Source of the DNA: Patagioenas fasciata
Taxonomy: Eukaryota; Chordata; Aves; Columbiformes; Columbidae
DNA: 64,000 nucleotides
Reading direction: 5' to 3'
NCBI RefSeq assembly: GCF_037038585.1
Contig: NC_092526.1
Location: 35,043,501-35,107,500 of the forward strand
Shown here: positions 46,972 through 59,756 of the stretch, in pieces
How the letters are laid out: each line of letters starts with the position of its first letter
How positions within the stretch are numbered: the stretch's first letter is position 1
Notes under the pieces: model-generated
Databases searched by the model: none
Seen by the model: the letters and a program-made list of their open reading frames with translations, nothing else
What the model was told of the DNA's origin: nothing
Made by a program: the position numbers and the translations under genes

Positions 46972-49900
46972 GTAAGTGATTGATCCTCAGAAACCATTTC
47001 TTAGCAGAGAGGAGCAAAGTGTTTGGAGGAAGCTCTTTTGGAGGAAGAGCATCCTTTGCTGAAGCAGGCTCAGAACAAAGGAAGGGAGATGTACCAGAGA
47101 GACAGCCGGTGGGTGGGAGGAGGCAAGATGCGGAACTTCACAGCAGGGCAGCAAGAAACGCGCATGTTTGCAGGCTGGGAATTTTTGGGGCTGAATGATG
47201 GAATTTGCTTATTTGTTGCAACTGAGATTTCACTGGCAGAGGAAGATTTCTTCTCCTCCATACCAGAACCCTTCCACATCCAAACCCCAGTGTTGCTAAT
47301 GGTCCACTGCACTATAAAAGCACTGCTGATATCTTTTCCTCCTTCTGGGCTTTGTTTTTTTCCTGGCATTTTATCACACTTGTGTCAGGGTTTCATGGCA
47401 GCACATCACTTGCCTGTGGCTTGGGCACAGAAGCTACACAAATGTTCGTCTCTCCAGCTTCCCATCCCCAAAATTCAGCAAATGCACTTTGTTTCTTGTG
47501 GTCTTTTCAGGCAGACTGTGGTTCCAGGGCTATAGTTTTCTTGCTGTAGGTTCCGCTGTCACCTTTCCTAGCCTGGCCAGGGTCTCAGCTTTGCCATTGC
47601 CACCTCCCAGCATCTCTGCTGTCCGCACTGTCCCTTACCAGGTGCTTTTGCCTTGCCACTGCTCTCAAGGCAGGGGTGGCCCATGCAGTTTTTCCTATGC
47701 AACCATCCCCACATCAAGCTTTCCCGCAGCATCACTTTGCATCACGCTTGTGTGCAGTTTCTCAAATGTGTGGCTCTTCTCCGACTGATTTTATCTTTTC
47801 CCGCTGATACAAACATTTCTGAACACCTCAGAGGTGGAGCATCCCCTCTCCCAGCACGAGCTGGTGAACAGGAGTTTCGTGAAGGAGGTGTAGGAGGGAA
47901 ACAGGGGAACCACGGCCTCTCACCGCTGGCTGCCGGCAGAGACTGCAGCCAGGCAGATAACAGGGGCCTCAGGTGAGAGTGACAAGAATGATGATTAATA
48001 TGTGGGCAAAGGCTGTGCAAGATGCCAGCTTCACACCCAGAGGAAAGACTTTTGAGAAATTACTTACTGGATACTGTGATGGATGGGGAAAAAAAAGAAA
48101 AAAAGGCAAACCTAGCAGGTTTCAAACCAATATTTGCACTGCTAATTGTTTTTAAATTCCAACAGCATAATGAACACGTACCTTTCCCTCACGCAGCACT
48201 CAGCTGAGAATCACTTACTCAAACATGCATGGGTTGAATACAAACACCTTTGCCTGCCCATGTTCCAATCTGTGCAAACTCCGGCGTGGTGCTGGCTGCA
48301 GGATGCTGCTGGCACGCTGCCTCTGCCTGACCCACAGCCCACGTCTGACCCCCTCCGGTCCCTTTCCAATGCTCAGTGATGCTCCTGACCCTGGCAGCTG
48401 TTTTGTTGTCTGTTATCCCAGCCTGGGAGCATGCCAGGGAATGGTTCCCCTTCTGCTTTTCTGCTCGTGCTGCAGACAGGGCATTGCTCAGGCCTGTCTG
48501 GATGTACTTTTTATTGTAGGTTATTTCCAGTGGATATGTATGTGCTCTTCTCTTTAACCTGATGCCTGGCCTCTGCAGCTGTCGTTGCAGATCTGTAGTG
48601 CCTTGCGTTTGCTGCAGATGTTTCTTAAACACCAGTGACCACTTGAGCTGATTTCTCCTCATCCCCAGCAGCCCCAGTCTCTTCATGGCCAGGATTTTCT
48701 TTGGCATCTTTTCCTGGGTTTGCTGGCTTTCAAATCAAGCTGAGTTGGTGCAGAGACATTCTGTGAAACCATGCTCTGAGCACATGGACTGTTACGGTCC
48801 TGCCAAGGACTCAGTTGCTTTCTGTGATCCTAGCAGAGTCATCAGCAGCTATAATAATTAAAGGGGAGCACTTGCACTTCAGGGAAGCTTAAATGGATCT
48901 AAATTTGTGGGACTGGTCAGATTTCTTCCTGTTTTAAATTGTCCTTAGCAGCATTCGGTTAAAGTGGTTTGGGAGAGTTGCAATGAGTGGTTTGGTAGCT
49001 AGAGCAAGAGATATCATGATGTCTGTGGGTGTACGTCTTCTCCACTATGGATCGATCACCTCTGGTCAGACTCTTGGCAGACCCCAGTGAGTGTAAATGG
49101 TGCTCTTGCTAAATTGTTTGTCTGCTGGTATGTGGTGGAAAAAAAGAGCAGATGGTGGAAGATACCTGTGACTTTCCTGGAAGTGTGTGTAACTTGTGTT
49201 TGTTGGCTTGGTCACTTCAGGCTGAAGTGAAGGGCAGAGCTGTTGAGCCAAACCAGATTGGAGCTGGGTGGCTATGGGTCCCAGGCTGCTCTAGTGACAG
49301 CAGAAGGGCTACCTTTGGTTTTAGCACAGTGATTTGACAGGTGTCAGGGGTTGTTTCTTTTTCCTCACACCCTGGCTCCAGGCAGTTTTAACGCAGGCAG
49401 CCACTACATCACCCACTAAGCAAACAGAAGGGAGGAGCAAAGAATGGTAGACCAGTCTAGCTGCAGGGACACAGTGGCTCAGCCATGCTGGTGGCATGCA
49501 GTGAAAGTTCTGGGGTGATAGTCCCAGAGGGATCACAGTGACTGCCCAAGCAACAACTAAGGGAGTCACTGGCAAGGGAAGGGGCACTTAAGTTTTTCTC
49601 TGGGCTACATATAGGATAGGACACTGAGTCCCACCTCTTGCTTACACAAGGTTGTGGGTTCAGTACCTCTCTGAGCTCCCCATGCCACCGGAGCATGCAT
49701 TTCATAGAGCTGAGTCCTCCAATAGCACCTTTTTCCCCTGCACTTTCTAGCCTTTGCTTAGGGAGAGCTTCGCTGCCATCTCTGTCTTGCAAAGATGGCA
49801 GAGTGAGTTTTGCTTTTTAGGAGGGAAGATTGGGTTGCAGTCATCCCAAACACGTCCTTTTCTCCCCAGAACAGATGGTGAGGTAGAGGGCCCCACTCTG

Positions 49901-52673
49901 GGAGTGCTCCCTCCTGCCCCTGTCCCCACTCTGCCATCTGTCGTTAAGAACCTATAATGCAATTCCTACACAGCTGCTTTGGATGAGGACAGACAAATGC
50001 CAAGCCAAAGGCTGGGCAGGTAATTTCCCTCGGTGTTGTAATAAGGGCATGCTAGTGCCTGTACTTTGCAGGCATGTTATTAATATTCATAGCCTTCAAA
50101 AAAATCACTGCTCTGCCCCAGTTGCTTTTTGCTAGTAGGAACCATGTGAAATCCACGTTGCCTCTCTTCACAGCTTCTAGTCAGGCATCTTCTGTGAACT
50201 GGATCCTCCCCTACTTGAGGCACAGAGCCAGCAAAACCTTCTTGAAAACTCAAACACTGGAAGCCCATGGCAATGGTTTCATTTTCTGTCCTGCTGGAGG
50301 GTAGCAGGGTCTAGTCCTGAAGCCACCTTCCCAGACCATTTCAGGTGTCCCCAGTTGACTTGAATCCTCTTTCACCAGGAGGTTTCCACGTGCTGTTGTG
50401 TGTGTGCTGCTCTCAACCTGCAGGTAGGATGGGGAAACCGAAGCAGAGGTGGGGACAGGAGCAGGTAGCTTCTCCAGGTCACCATCCAAGCAGCCGCTGA
50501 GTCCTTTCCCCGCAGATGACGTGCTGGACTTAGGAGCTCTCCCTTTCCTGGTGGTAGCCAGGTATCCAAACACATGCTTGTGAGTAACTCTGTAATGAGC
50601 TGTGCAATCACGAGAACAGATCTCGCAAATAATTTTCTTCCATGGTGGAAATATTCCACTTATTTTTATCCTCGTTTCCTGTCTCTTAGCCAGTTAATTA
50701 TCCCTCAGAGGACTTTCTCTAAGTCTCTTTTGGAGAAGGAAACTTGGCGAATGCTGCCTGAATGTCCTTGTCCATTTAAATGAGAACAGGGGATTCAATT
50801 TTAGTACCTTCTGGAGAAAAGGTCTTTCTTTTTTGGTGAGATTGTGTGGTTGTTTTTTCCCGCAACTGTGACAAAATGCCAGTAACAGAGTTTTCCTCTT
50901 TGGATCTTCTCTGCGGTGGTGCACGTGCAAGCAGCTGTCTCTGTGGAGGGAGCAGGAAGATGAGGCTCTTGTACTCCAGCATGTCCATGCATTAAATGGT
51001 GGACACCTGGTCTTGCTCTAAAGCTACTGGTTCCATGTTTGAGCCATCATGCTGTGCCACATCCCTCTGTTCTCTTGATCATCAGCCTCTTTAATGGATG
51101 TCCTTGAGGAAGCATTCAGAAATGCAAGCCATTTGTATTGCCATAGCAACTGCTCTTCTGGAAATGGGAATAAACCACACATCCCTGTGAGGTCAGAGCC
51201 GCTTTGTGAGATGCTGTGGGTTTGCAGTGGGTGCTGGTTGCAGGACCACAGGTCGCAGCCCCAGGCTCCTCACCGCTGCTGCAGGACTATGTTGGGAGTA
51301 CCCCTGCCAGATCTCTGTGCCTCCTGAAGGAAACAGCTCAGGTTTAACTTGCAGATATTGACTTTTTGGGTTCTGTTCTCCATCCTGACTCTTTTGTATT
51401 GCTTCTTGAGAAGACATGGTCTTTTCTAGTGCAAATTGGTAGAACTTCCCATAAAGCTAAGAATGACATCAACCCTTGACTTCTAATTGATTTGGCTTTT
51501 GACTCTCATGTGGCTTCACCAGACATTTATTGCACCAAAGTTTGCCTATGGCAACTGCTTCCCTGTCTCCAGAAATTATTTCCAGTGTTGTCTGACACCA
51601 CGGCATAGTTAGGCAGAACTTGGAAACCAACCAAGTTATTGCACTTTCGCAGGTGACTGAGTGTAAGTGAATCACAGCAGTAGGATGTGCACACACTGTT
51701 AGTCTGTGGGACGTGTGAGGCAGAAAGTGCTCTTAGTCCTTCATCTGCATTGCCTTACATGGAGCACAGAGGTCATGTGTGTCCTAGAAAGCTCGTGCAA
51801 AGTGGTGTATGCATTTTTAAAGGGTCATCATCTCTCTTTTGCCTCCAATATGCTGAGTTAGCATCTCTCCATGTAGCAGGATTTCCTGCTGATGACTGTG
51901 GGTGAGCAGTGAAGAGCAGTAAGTGATGCCTGAGGCAGGACCCAGCAGTGACCCTCTTGAGATACATAGATGCTGTTGGGGTGACGGTGCTGTGACAGCA
52001 TCCATTTCCCATGATGCATTCCTGGGAAATTATCTCTTAATGAGAATGCAGAGGTCTTGCATTTGCTTGCTCTTGTGTGAAACCTCCACTTCTGCCATGT
52101 CCAGCCATGCTTCTCTCCCTCCCTGCTTTCCAAGGGATGTCTGCAGTGGCCCTGTGTGCTGATGCAGTTTGGGGGAAGGACTTGCATCCAGCAAGTCCAG
52201 CAGCTGTATGCTGTCAATGGGAGGATGATGTGAACTCTCAAGCCTCTATTAGATGTCACTATTTTAATCTTGGAGGGTTTGGGGTGAGGAATTCTGGCTC
52301 TGTGGAAATCAGTGGTGTTGTTGACTTCCAAGCAGTCAAGATCTTGCTGTTTTGCTCCCTGACACACATGGTTCTCCTGTTCTTGAAGAATAGGGTTAGT
52401 TTTGCTGGAAACAGTAATCCGTATTATTGCTTATCACTGATATCATGAGCCTGAGACAGATTTGTCTTGATTTTTAGCTGAGCTTTGGACCTGTTCTAAT
52501 TTGGACTAGGTGACATTGGCTCTGCCAGAGACGTTCTTCATGCAAGAATGCATCACTGGGCATTTGTGCCAAAGGAATGGGACCCATTACTTTCCATTTA
52601 TAGACCCAGCTGCATGTTAGTCTTTTAAAAGCAAAATTGTTCATTAACGTAGAATTTTCTTTCTCAAATGTAG
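46972..52673. other. Unique sequence without recognised gene
   Basis: The 170-codon plus frame at 47023-47535 and the 169-codon minus frame at 51858-52367 have no known domain. Around 47870-47971 several good splice-like words cluster, with a donor CCTCAG|GTGAGA, but every frame is interrupted. No interspersed repeat was recognised. Confidence 0.4.
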
Positions 52674-52837
52674 AAGCGTCACTGACTCCTACACATCCGT
52701 ATACACAGAGGTACTTCCACCCACCTCCACAATCTGAGCTGTGGACAGACGTCCTGTTTGAAACCCAGCCCCTTGTATTTAGTTTCTCTGACCTACTGGC
52801 AAGAATGCTTAGATGGAAAGGCTTGATTTTAGTCAAG
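52674..52837 (+). other. Exon-like segment of 164 bases (candidate)
   Basis: An acceptor with a pyrimidine-rich approach (TTTTCTTTCTCAAATGTAG) ends at 52673 and a donor TCAAG|GTAAGC follows at 52837/52838. One frame is open from acceptor to donor and ends on a complete codon. The peptide includes TPTHPYTQRYFHPPPQSELW and then TDVLFETQPLVFSFSDLL, mixed hydrophobic and polar like ordinary globular sequence. No family is recognised. An old CR1 copy follows within about 160 bases. Length and phase are typical of internal coding exons, but chance pairs of this quality do occur. Confidence 0.18.
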
Positions 52838-52999
52838 GTAAGCTATGACACTGTTTTCAGCTCATGTGAACAGCTCAGCTGAACATCTAAGTGATATCAC
52901 AAGCTTAAAGAGACGAAGCCAAAGTAATTTATCACCTTTTATTGATACGTGGTTTTTTTCTTTCTAATGAAGTGAGCAAGCTTGAGCATTGCTACAGAA

Positions 53000-53560
53000 A
53001 TTTCAAGTAGGTGGGAGACAGGATGAAAGAAAGTCAACAGGATGTGTTCGGAAGTGAACAGCACTGCTCAGGGATGCATTTTGGAACCCGTCTTCATTAG
53101 TATGGTTTTGTAATGAGTTGGGCACACATGGAAGAGTGTATGGATCACTTCTGCAGATGAGACAGTTGAGAGTACTGCCAATGTGGAAGAGGATCTGAAT
53201 GTCACACAGGAAGGACGGAGTGACCTTGGGGACTGTTGCAAGAAGTGGTGTGAGATATCATAACTCAGGTAGTGGTTTTGGATCTATTAATAAAACTTCT
53301 CCCATTTGCTAGACTCTCATCCATGTGAATTACCAGAGGAAGAGGAAGTGATGTAGCAACTAATTGCAGGATGACTATAGGCACAGGCGGATGTTGCTAG
53401 TGCAATCCTAGGAGATGCATTTAGCAGAGAGGGAAGTAATGCTGCCTCTGTACAAGGCTTTTATTAGACCTTGTCCAGCACATTGCTTATAGCTTAGGAA
53501 GAGCTCAGTAGAAGTGGTGTGGAGGAACAGGCAGTAGAGAGCCTGTCCTAGGGAAGGATG
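53000..53560 (+). mobile_element. Old CR1-like LINE fragment
   Basis: Degraded sense-strand CR1 text is recognisable in blocks. First is a GGGATGCATTTTGGAACCCG block followed by CTTCATTAG, corresponding to the conserved region encoding the PLLFNIFIND-type motif. Then comes GATCACTTCTGCAGATGAGAC (the FADDT region), later GTGCAATCCTAGGAGATGCAT, and finally GCTGCCTCTGTACAAGGCTTT followed by AGACC. The order matches CR1 ORF2 from the catalytic core toward the C terminus. Frames are broken throughout, and the wording resembles older reptile-type CR1 subfamilies more than the young avian ones. Both boundaries are approximate and no 3' tail is visible. Confidence 0.6.
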
Positions 53561-56500
53561 TTAAACAGTAGGCTTGTGGAAGTAGCAAACGGAATGCAGG
53601 TACAGTTCTGCCTCTCATTTGCCCCTCTTGTGGATATTGGGAAGAGAAAAAGATCAGCACATGAGGACACGGTGCCACGGGACAGGTTAACATGGGCTGC
53701 ACATGGAGCAGGCATGGGCTGGGAACTCAGCAGTCTCTTTCCTGTCCTCCTAGTGAGGACATTAATGATGCCATGAAAGCACTGTACCAACATACAGCTA
53801 CTCCCACCCAGAAAAACTAGTGTCTTGGTGTGAAGGCATGCCTAAGGCAAACTGAAGACTGGCAAGAAAGAGAAGATTGCACCCTGATGGTTTCATTTTA
53901 CCACTGTGACATCTCTGCGTGTATGCACTTGTCTGCGTGCACATATATCTCCTCTAACAATCTTATCTGGCTTCATTTCCAGTCTCTCTCAACCTGTAAA
54001 CTCTCTGGTAGCTGCCTTCCCAGCTTGCCACACAGGAGCATCATTAAGGCTATCTAGGCAAGCAAATGATCCTACATCGCTTTTGTGGAGTAGTGTAATG
54101 CTGGCGTAATTAACTTGCTTAACTCTTAATGTGAGTGCTTCCAGCGCCAGAAGTAAGCACCTCCATGGTCTGATGCCCCACCATCACTGCATTGGTTGCA
54201 TTGCTCTCTGTAGGAGGTTTAGGCTTGGGGCTGCTCAGCAGCAGTTCTCTTTGGGTTGGAGTGGATAAGGAACAGGGTAAGAAGTGCACTCTCAGCAGGC
54301 TGCCTGCTTGGGAACGGTGTCCTTGCAGCTTCACAAGTCCCTCTGCCCCGTGGGGTTTCCTGAACCCAGCCTGGGACATGCCCTGGCATAGGGCTTGCTA
54401 TTGATGCCAAGCTCTGAGCACAGATGAATTTCTGTAGCAAAGCAATGAGCTCTTTGGACCTAACAGAACATGCAGAGCACATCTTGGCTTTCCAAGGAGA
54501 CTGCTCTGCCCTGTAACAAGACATCCTAATTGGTGTTATCCTTTGGCATATCTTCAGAGCTCTTTGTGTTTAGCCCCCATGCCTCACCTGCAGCAGCTGA
54601 CACTAACACTGGTAAGCAAAGGCATCCTTGATGTGTTTGGGAAACCCCTATGGGAAGGCACTAGCTAATGAATCTTTTAAATCTTTTCTTGATAAAACTA
54701 AACCAACCCTTGCTGAGGGCCCACAAAGCAGAATCGTGGTTCCTGTTGCTTCTGAGTGTTTGGAGGGAGGATCTGGTTTTTTGCAACATGCAGGCACCAG
54801 ATATTGTATTCAGTTCAAAGGCAGTAACAAATCTCTTTTTTCCACTAGGGTTGTTAACATAATCAAATATTCATTTACAGTACACAGCACACATTGGCAA
54901 ATATAAGCTTGATATAAAGTAATTCACCCCCATTGTGTACCATTTCATGCAATTATTCTTTTAAGTAATCGAGCCTCCTTTGCTCAAACTGAACAGAGGC
55001 TTCAGGAACGCACCAAGCAGGCAGTTAGTTTGGGTGGCCGATGGATGGTGGGAGCATGACAGCCCCCAATGGACATTTGGGGTACCTGGGAGAGGTGGCC
55101 CTGGCTGGCTGCACGGTGATGCCTGCACAGGCAATAGCAACAGGCAGAGCTGGGAGCTTTTCACTCCTATGGCTCTGGGAGGGTTAGGGAGAGGAGAAAC
55201 TTTGCACACCAGAACCTGCCTCTGCTTTGTTGCAGATTTTAGGAAGAGGTTTGTTAGCAGCTTCTTCTGGAAGCAAGTGGGTAATCTCTGGCCTTCGAAA
55301 TATGTGACTAAATGGTTCGCTGCTCAAAGCCACATGTTGATTGGTTCGTTCCTCTGTCAAGTGAAGGCATGGAGAACAGTGGTGTAATGTGCCCAGTATG
55401 GATAGAATGTTTGTACTGTCAACAAGTCATGCATTTTGTGAGATCTCATGTTTAGTCCTTCAGGTCCCAGCATCCAGAAACACAGGACTAAAAAGAAACC
55501 TCCTGGCAATGAAAGTGTTTAGATTCTGTGTTTGGGATGACACAGCTGTACAGATGTGGTCACACTGCACCCGAAGGCACAGGCATTAGGGGAAAGCCGA
55601 GTTTCCTGTGGTCTTCCTCAAGCATGCTTGCTTTTAGGCCCATCTCCCAGCTATGGGTATCTTTGACCTTGCCACGGAATCATGGGGAGATAACATCAGT
55701 GCTGCTTCTGTGTACAGCTGTGTCCTGGAGTTCAGGTTCTCACACCCTACAAACTGCCTCAATGGCTCTTTTAGGCAGTTTTAGGATGAGTATGTGGGTC
55801 CTTGCTCTCTTCCAGCTGTATGTCCTGGAATGAGTGTTGTGTTCCTTCAGCAGCTCCACTCCAGGTGACGTGATTAATCAGAAATAAGATGGGTTTTCTT
55901 GTAAAGTGACATTTCCCTGTAGAGAAGCTGACCAGCATCCCCGTGCATCCCCAGCTGAGCTGCGTGGGTGTTCTGTGACTTCCCTGTTGTCTGGAATTGC
56001 ACTGGTCTCCCCCAGTTTCTGTGCAAAAAATGGTCTCCATGGAGTTTTCTGCCCATCGCCTGCCTCGTCCTTTCACAGGAGGACTCCTTTCCTTTCCTTT
56101 CCACCATGAGCAACAGAAGGCACGTTCCATGCCCTGCAGTGCCCTGAGCCTTCAATAAGCTGCCGCCCTCAGCAGACACTGGCTGGTCCAACACATGGTA
56201 GAGCCGTGGGCAGCACCGGGGTCCCGAAGAGACCACAAGGTCACAGAGGAATAAAGCTGCTGTTTCTGCTTCTCCCTCGTTTCCCCGCTGTAGGGGAAGT
56301 GCCACAGTGGTGATGGATGCAAAGAAACAGGCTTGTGACTATGACATGTCTCATTAGTCAGCACCGATCTTCTTGAGTTTCAAACTGGCCTAGGCGATGA
56401 GCCCATGCCTCTAAATATTTGCTGGGGAGGCAGGAAAGGAACTGAGATCCAACCGGATGGGCAGGCTGGAGCTGACCCTTCTCCCAGGTGTGTAGGTTTC

Positions 56501-58577
56501 CAGGGAGATTTTAGACATGGGCAGGGGTGCTGATGGGAGCTGGGAGCCAGATGGAGTCTGTGGAAGAGCAGGAATTAGGAGTGGGAGGCCCAATCCCATG
56601 CTGGGTGCTGGGTGCTGGCTGTATGTCCTCTGCATGGTGGTAACTAATGTGTTGCAAAGGACCCAGCAAGAGTCCTGTCCACAGTGTGCACTCCTCTTTG
56701 GCCTTCCAGCCTTGTAGGCACAACCAAACATGGAGGGCTAAGCAATGCCATCAGTGTCCCAAGGACCTGGTGATTACATTTGCAGCCTTGTTTTCTTGGT
56801 CTCCATGGTGAACATTCTGGACTGTTTCCCTCTTTGAAGTTTCTCAGCAGCTTCAGGATCAATGCCATGGGCATTTCTGAGACCTATAGCTCATTTCTGG
56901 CTTCCCACGGTGCAAAAGTCCTCTGGTTGGTAGTGCTTTCTGGTGACAATGTCCCAAATCAAGTGGTCGTGGCAGGCGCTGGAGCAGGTGAGCAAAGCTT
57001 CAAGTAAGGTATGGACAGAGCAAAAGAATCACTGCAGGTCTGTGCTCCGATGCACCCAAGGAGCTATGTGGTACTTTTGGAGAGCCCATTCCTTGTACCC
57101 TATGTGTCATTCACACCAGATGAAAGTGCCTTTGTTGCACTAGTCCTTGGGCTTGCTGTCTCCTGGCTTTTGGCTCCCAGATCAGCACGGGTTTTCTCCT
57201 GAGCAGACCTTATGTCTCTGCCTTGAGTTTATCCAGCTGTTATCAACATATGTGCTTCCTTGGTGACTCACACCCTGTTCCCTAACCACATCCCCTTCTC
57301 TCTTGTTACCCTCACCCACAACAACTGAGTCACTTGGCCTCCTGTCACAAGCCAGGAGCCTCTTCCTTCAGTCATGCATGTAGACACTTCTAGCTGAGTC
57401 TGACGTAAGCTCCTCCTGACCTCCTTCTCCAAAGGAGGCCACCAAGTAAGAGCTTACTGGCTATTAATGGGCTGGTTCTGACGTGCCTGCATTCGGTGCA
57501 CGCTGCCTAGACCAGATACACTCAGACTCTTTCGCTCCCTGTGCATGCAAAGGGAATGCTTTAGTGCAGTGTTGTCCTCTCTACTGCTCTTCAGTTCTCC
57601 AGAGGGACCAGTCCAGCTCTAAGTGGGAATGGAGGTTGCTTAACAGCCGTGGGAGCGTTCCCCAGTCTTGGTTGGCTTCGCATAAGTAAGGCATGGTTCA
57701 TGGAGGTGGGAGCTGAGAAAACCTGGTGCTCAAAAGCTTGTCACATCTTCTGACTCTCCAGTAGCCCATGGGAAGTGACTTTATGGTTTTATCCCAGGCC
57801 CTGCTTGCTGATGAGCAGCTCAGCCTAACCAACACTGAGCCAAATCTTTCACAGGCTTCACTTCCAAAATGTCATGTTTATGCAGATTATGAAATGCAGC
57901 CACCACCGTCTTGCTTTGAAGGTCTGCCACACAGCCTGTGGGGTTCAGGGCTGTGGTAAACACATCAGACCAAGTGGGTATTCGAGCTGGGTGTTTATTG
58001 GTAGCTATTTCCCTTAATGCTTCCTCTCTATGGTCAGTGGCTGCATCAGTCATGCTAAGTTTTTGCTAGATGTTTTATATGTCAATGAACAAACAGGAAG
58101 GGTTTTATTTACCACTGTTTCTTTATGCCAAAGCTTGTTTGTTTCTAACTTAGAATAGCTTGCCCAAGACTGTCATTTTTATGAAGTGCAGATTCAGTGG
58201 GAGAGGAGCTGAATTCTCCAAATTCTCTCTGCAGATCTGATCCATCACCTGGCCTCTTTCCTAGTGTCTGCCTCATCAATTAAAGAGCATTTTTAGCTGC
58301 TTAAGGAGGGCATTTTAGCACAAGGGGAATGCTGAAAATCAAGATGCCTATTTCCCTGTGACTGCTGACAAGAGAGCTGCTGCTGGGCACCTTAATTAAG
58401 GGCTATCTCTGTCCCTCTCTACCACATTAGATGAGATGTTGATGTGCTGTTTCATCTTCCCAGTATCTTTGTGAAGCAATGCCATGTAAATTCCCAGGGT
58501 GGGATGGCCACACTCAAGATAAAAATATAAATTTGTCTGTATAGGAATGTTGTACTGATATAAAACAGGGTGAATTT
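53561..58577. other. Unique sequence without recognised gene
   Basis: Only overlapping short frames are seen. At 54.58-54.66 kb the minus strand has an acceptor/donor pair (donor GCAG|GTGAGG), but nothing recognisable lies between. The stretch 58230-58440 is AT-rich and non-repetitive, with a perfect 12-bp palindrome CCTTAATTAAGG at 58390-58401, and is a candidate conserved element. Confidence 0.4.
58390..58401. repeat. 12-bp palindrome CCTTAATTAAGG
   Basis: A perfect palindrome centred on TTAATTAA. It contains the TAATTA core bound cooperatively by paired-type homeodomain dimers. The sequence identity is seen; binding is inference. Confidence 0.6.
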
Positions 58578-59261
58578 TTAAATGAGTGACTGGTCTTGGT
58601 TTGGGGTAAGATGTACTGGGAAAAACCAACCCCCAGACCCTTTTATTGGAGAGGGAGCATTGTGTGGATGCAACCCTGGGCTGGGAAAAGCTGGATCAAA
58701 CCCTGGACCGTCCGCTTTAATCATCCTGAGTGAGCAGACGTGGCCACCGTCTATCTGGTGGTCAGACACGGTGGAGGAGGAAGATGGATATCTGGATGGC
58801 CATGCTACTGACAACTCAGATGTAATAATATCCCCACGCACATCCCACCAAAAATCTTTCAGACAGGCTTGGAAGCCTTTGGACGTTTGTTGTAAAAACA
58901 CAGTCATTGTTTTTCTGCCTGGCACCTGGTGAGGAGGGCTGGCAGACTGCCCCTGTTCCCTCCCTTGAGGGGTATAAAGCTTCCTGCAGGAAAGCTGTGG
59001 CAAGTCAGAGAGCTGGATCCCTGTCACCCATCCACCCTCCCTCCCCAGTGGCCCAGCTTGTCCCTGTGTGCTGGGAGCACTGGCTAGGAGCACTAACTGT
59101 AGATGCAAGACCCGAATGAATGCTTTGTCCTGTTGCCGAAGAAAATCCTCCTGATGTAAATGCCTTTCCATTGGGAAAGCCAGAGTAATTACCATGTTGC
59201 TGCCAGATTTACTTGGTTCTGACACACTCCCTTTGCTGCTTCCATTTTTCTCCTGTGGCAT
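58578..59261 (-). other. Longest open frame in the window, unassigned
   Basis: A minus-strand frame of 227 codons. No known domain, signal peptide, membrane segment or repeat is recognised. The composition is rich in serine, glutamine, proline and glycine, as expected from translated non-coding DNA of this GC content. The opposite strand is also open for 116 codons over part of it (58582-58932), suggesting local stop-codon depletion rather than selection. A rough estimate from stop-codon frequency gives under one such frame by chance in this much DNA, so it is mildly notable. Confidence 0.08.
58973..58992 (+). promoter_or_regulatory. TATAAAG beside a 12-bp palindrome
   Basis: TATAAAG at 58973-58979 is followed one base later by TTCCTGCAGGAA (58981-58992), a perfect 12-base palindrome of the spaced-inverted TTCC type, reminiscent of STAT or Ets half sites. 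Core-promoter use is speculative. Confidence 0.2.
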
Positions 59262-59731
59262 TCATGTTTTGCTAGTCTGTCTGTAGCTGCAACTTTTCCT
59301 CTCTCCCTCTGTGCCCTCCTTTGATCTCTCATTTTATCTTTTTTATTCCCCTGCTGCATCTCATAGGCTTATGAGTGCCCTTCCCAGCAGGCATACCTGC
59401 CAGCCTGTGTGTCTGCCTTCTCCCTTGGACTGGAAGGGCTTTGCAGATGTGTGCACGAGTTGGTGTAAATACCTCCTCATCACTGCCAGAAATGACTGGA
59501 CTGTCACTCCTGTAGAAAAGGAAATAATAAATCCAGTGTTTGGGTCTTCTGCTGGAGTGCTAGTGTTGTACCCCTTCCAAAAGCAGTTATTTAGTTTCAG
59601 AAGCTATACAAGTTGATACGGGAACGGGACTGTTCCAAAAATTTTTGGAGACTTGATGGAGATGTAGTTGTGGTAAACAGATAATTGCTCAGAAATGTCT
59701 TTTGTACGTTTTGTGTTTTACTGGTGTTCTT

Positions 59732-59756
59732 CCCCCCGCCCCCAACCCTCCCCCCC
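59732..59756 (-). other. G-quadruplex motif (minus strand)
   Basis: Four C runs on the plus strand (59732-59737, 59739-59743, 59746-59748, 59750-59756) give G6, G5, G3 and G7 on the minus strand with loops of only one or two bases. This satisfies the standard quadruplex pattern, and the very short loops favour a stable parallel form. It could stall polymerases or affect transcription. The pattern is seen; folding in cells is inference. Confidence 0.75.

Noticed and set aside
47023-47535. 170-codon plus-strand open frame beginning with an acidic leucine-rich peptide
   Set aside because: Its first codon is TTG rather than ATG, it does not join in frame to the exon-like segment upstream, and the rest looks random.
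47830-47971. Segment with acceptor-like CACCTCAG and donor CCTCAG|GTGAGA
   Set aside because: All three frames contain stops, and the acceptor has a weak pyrimidine tract.
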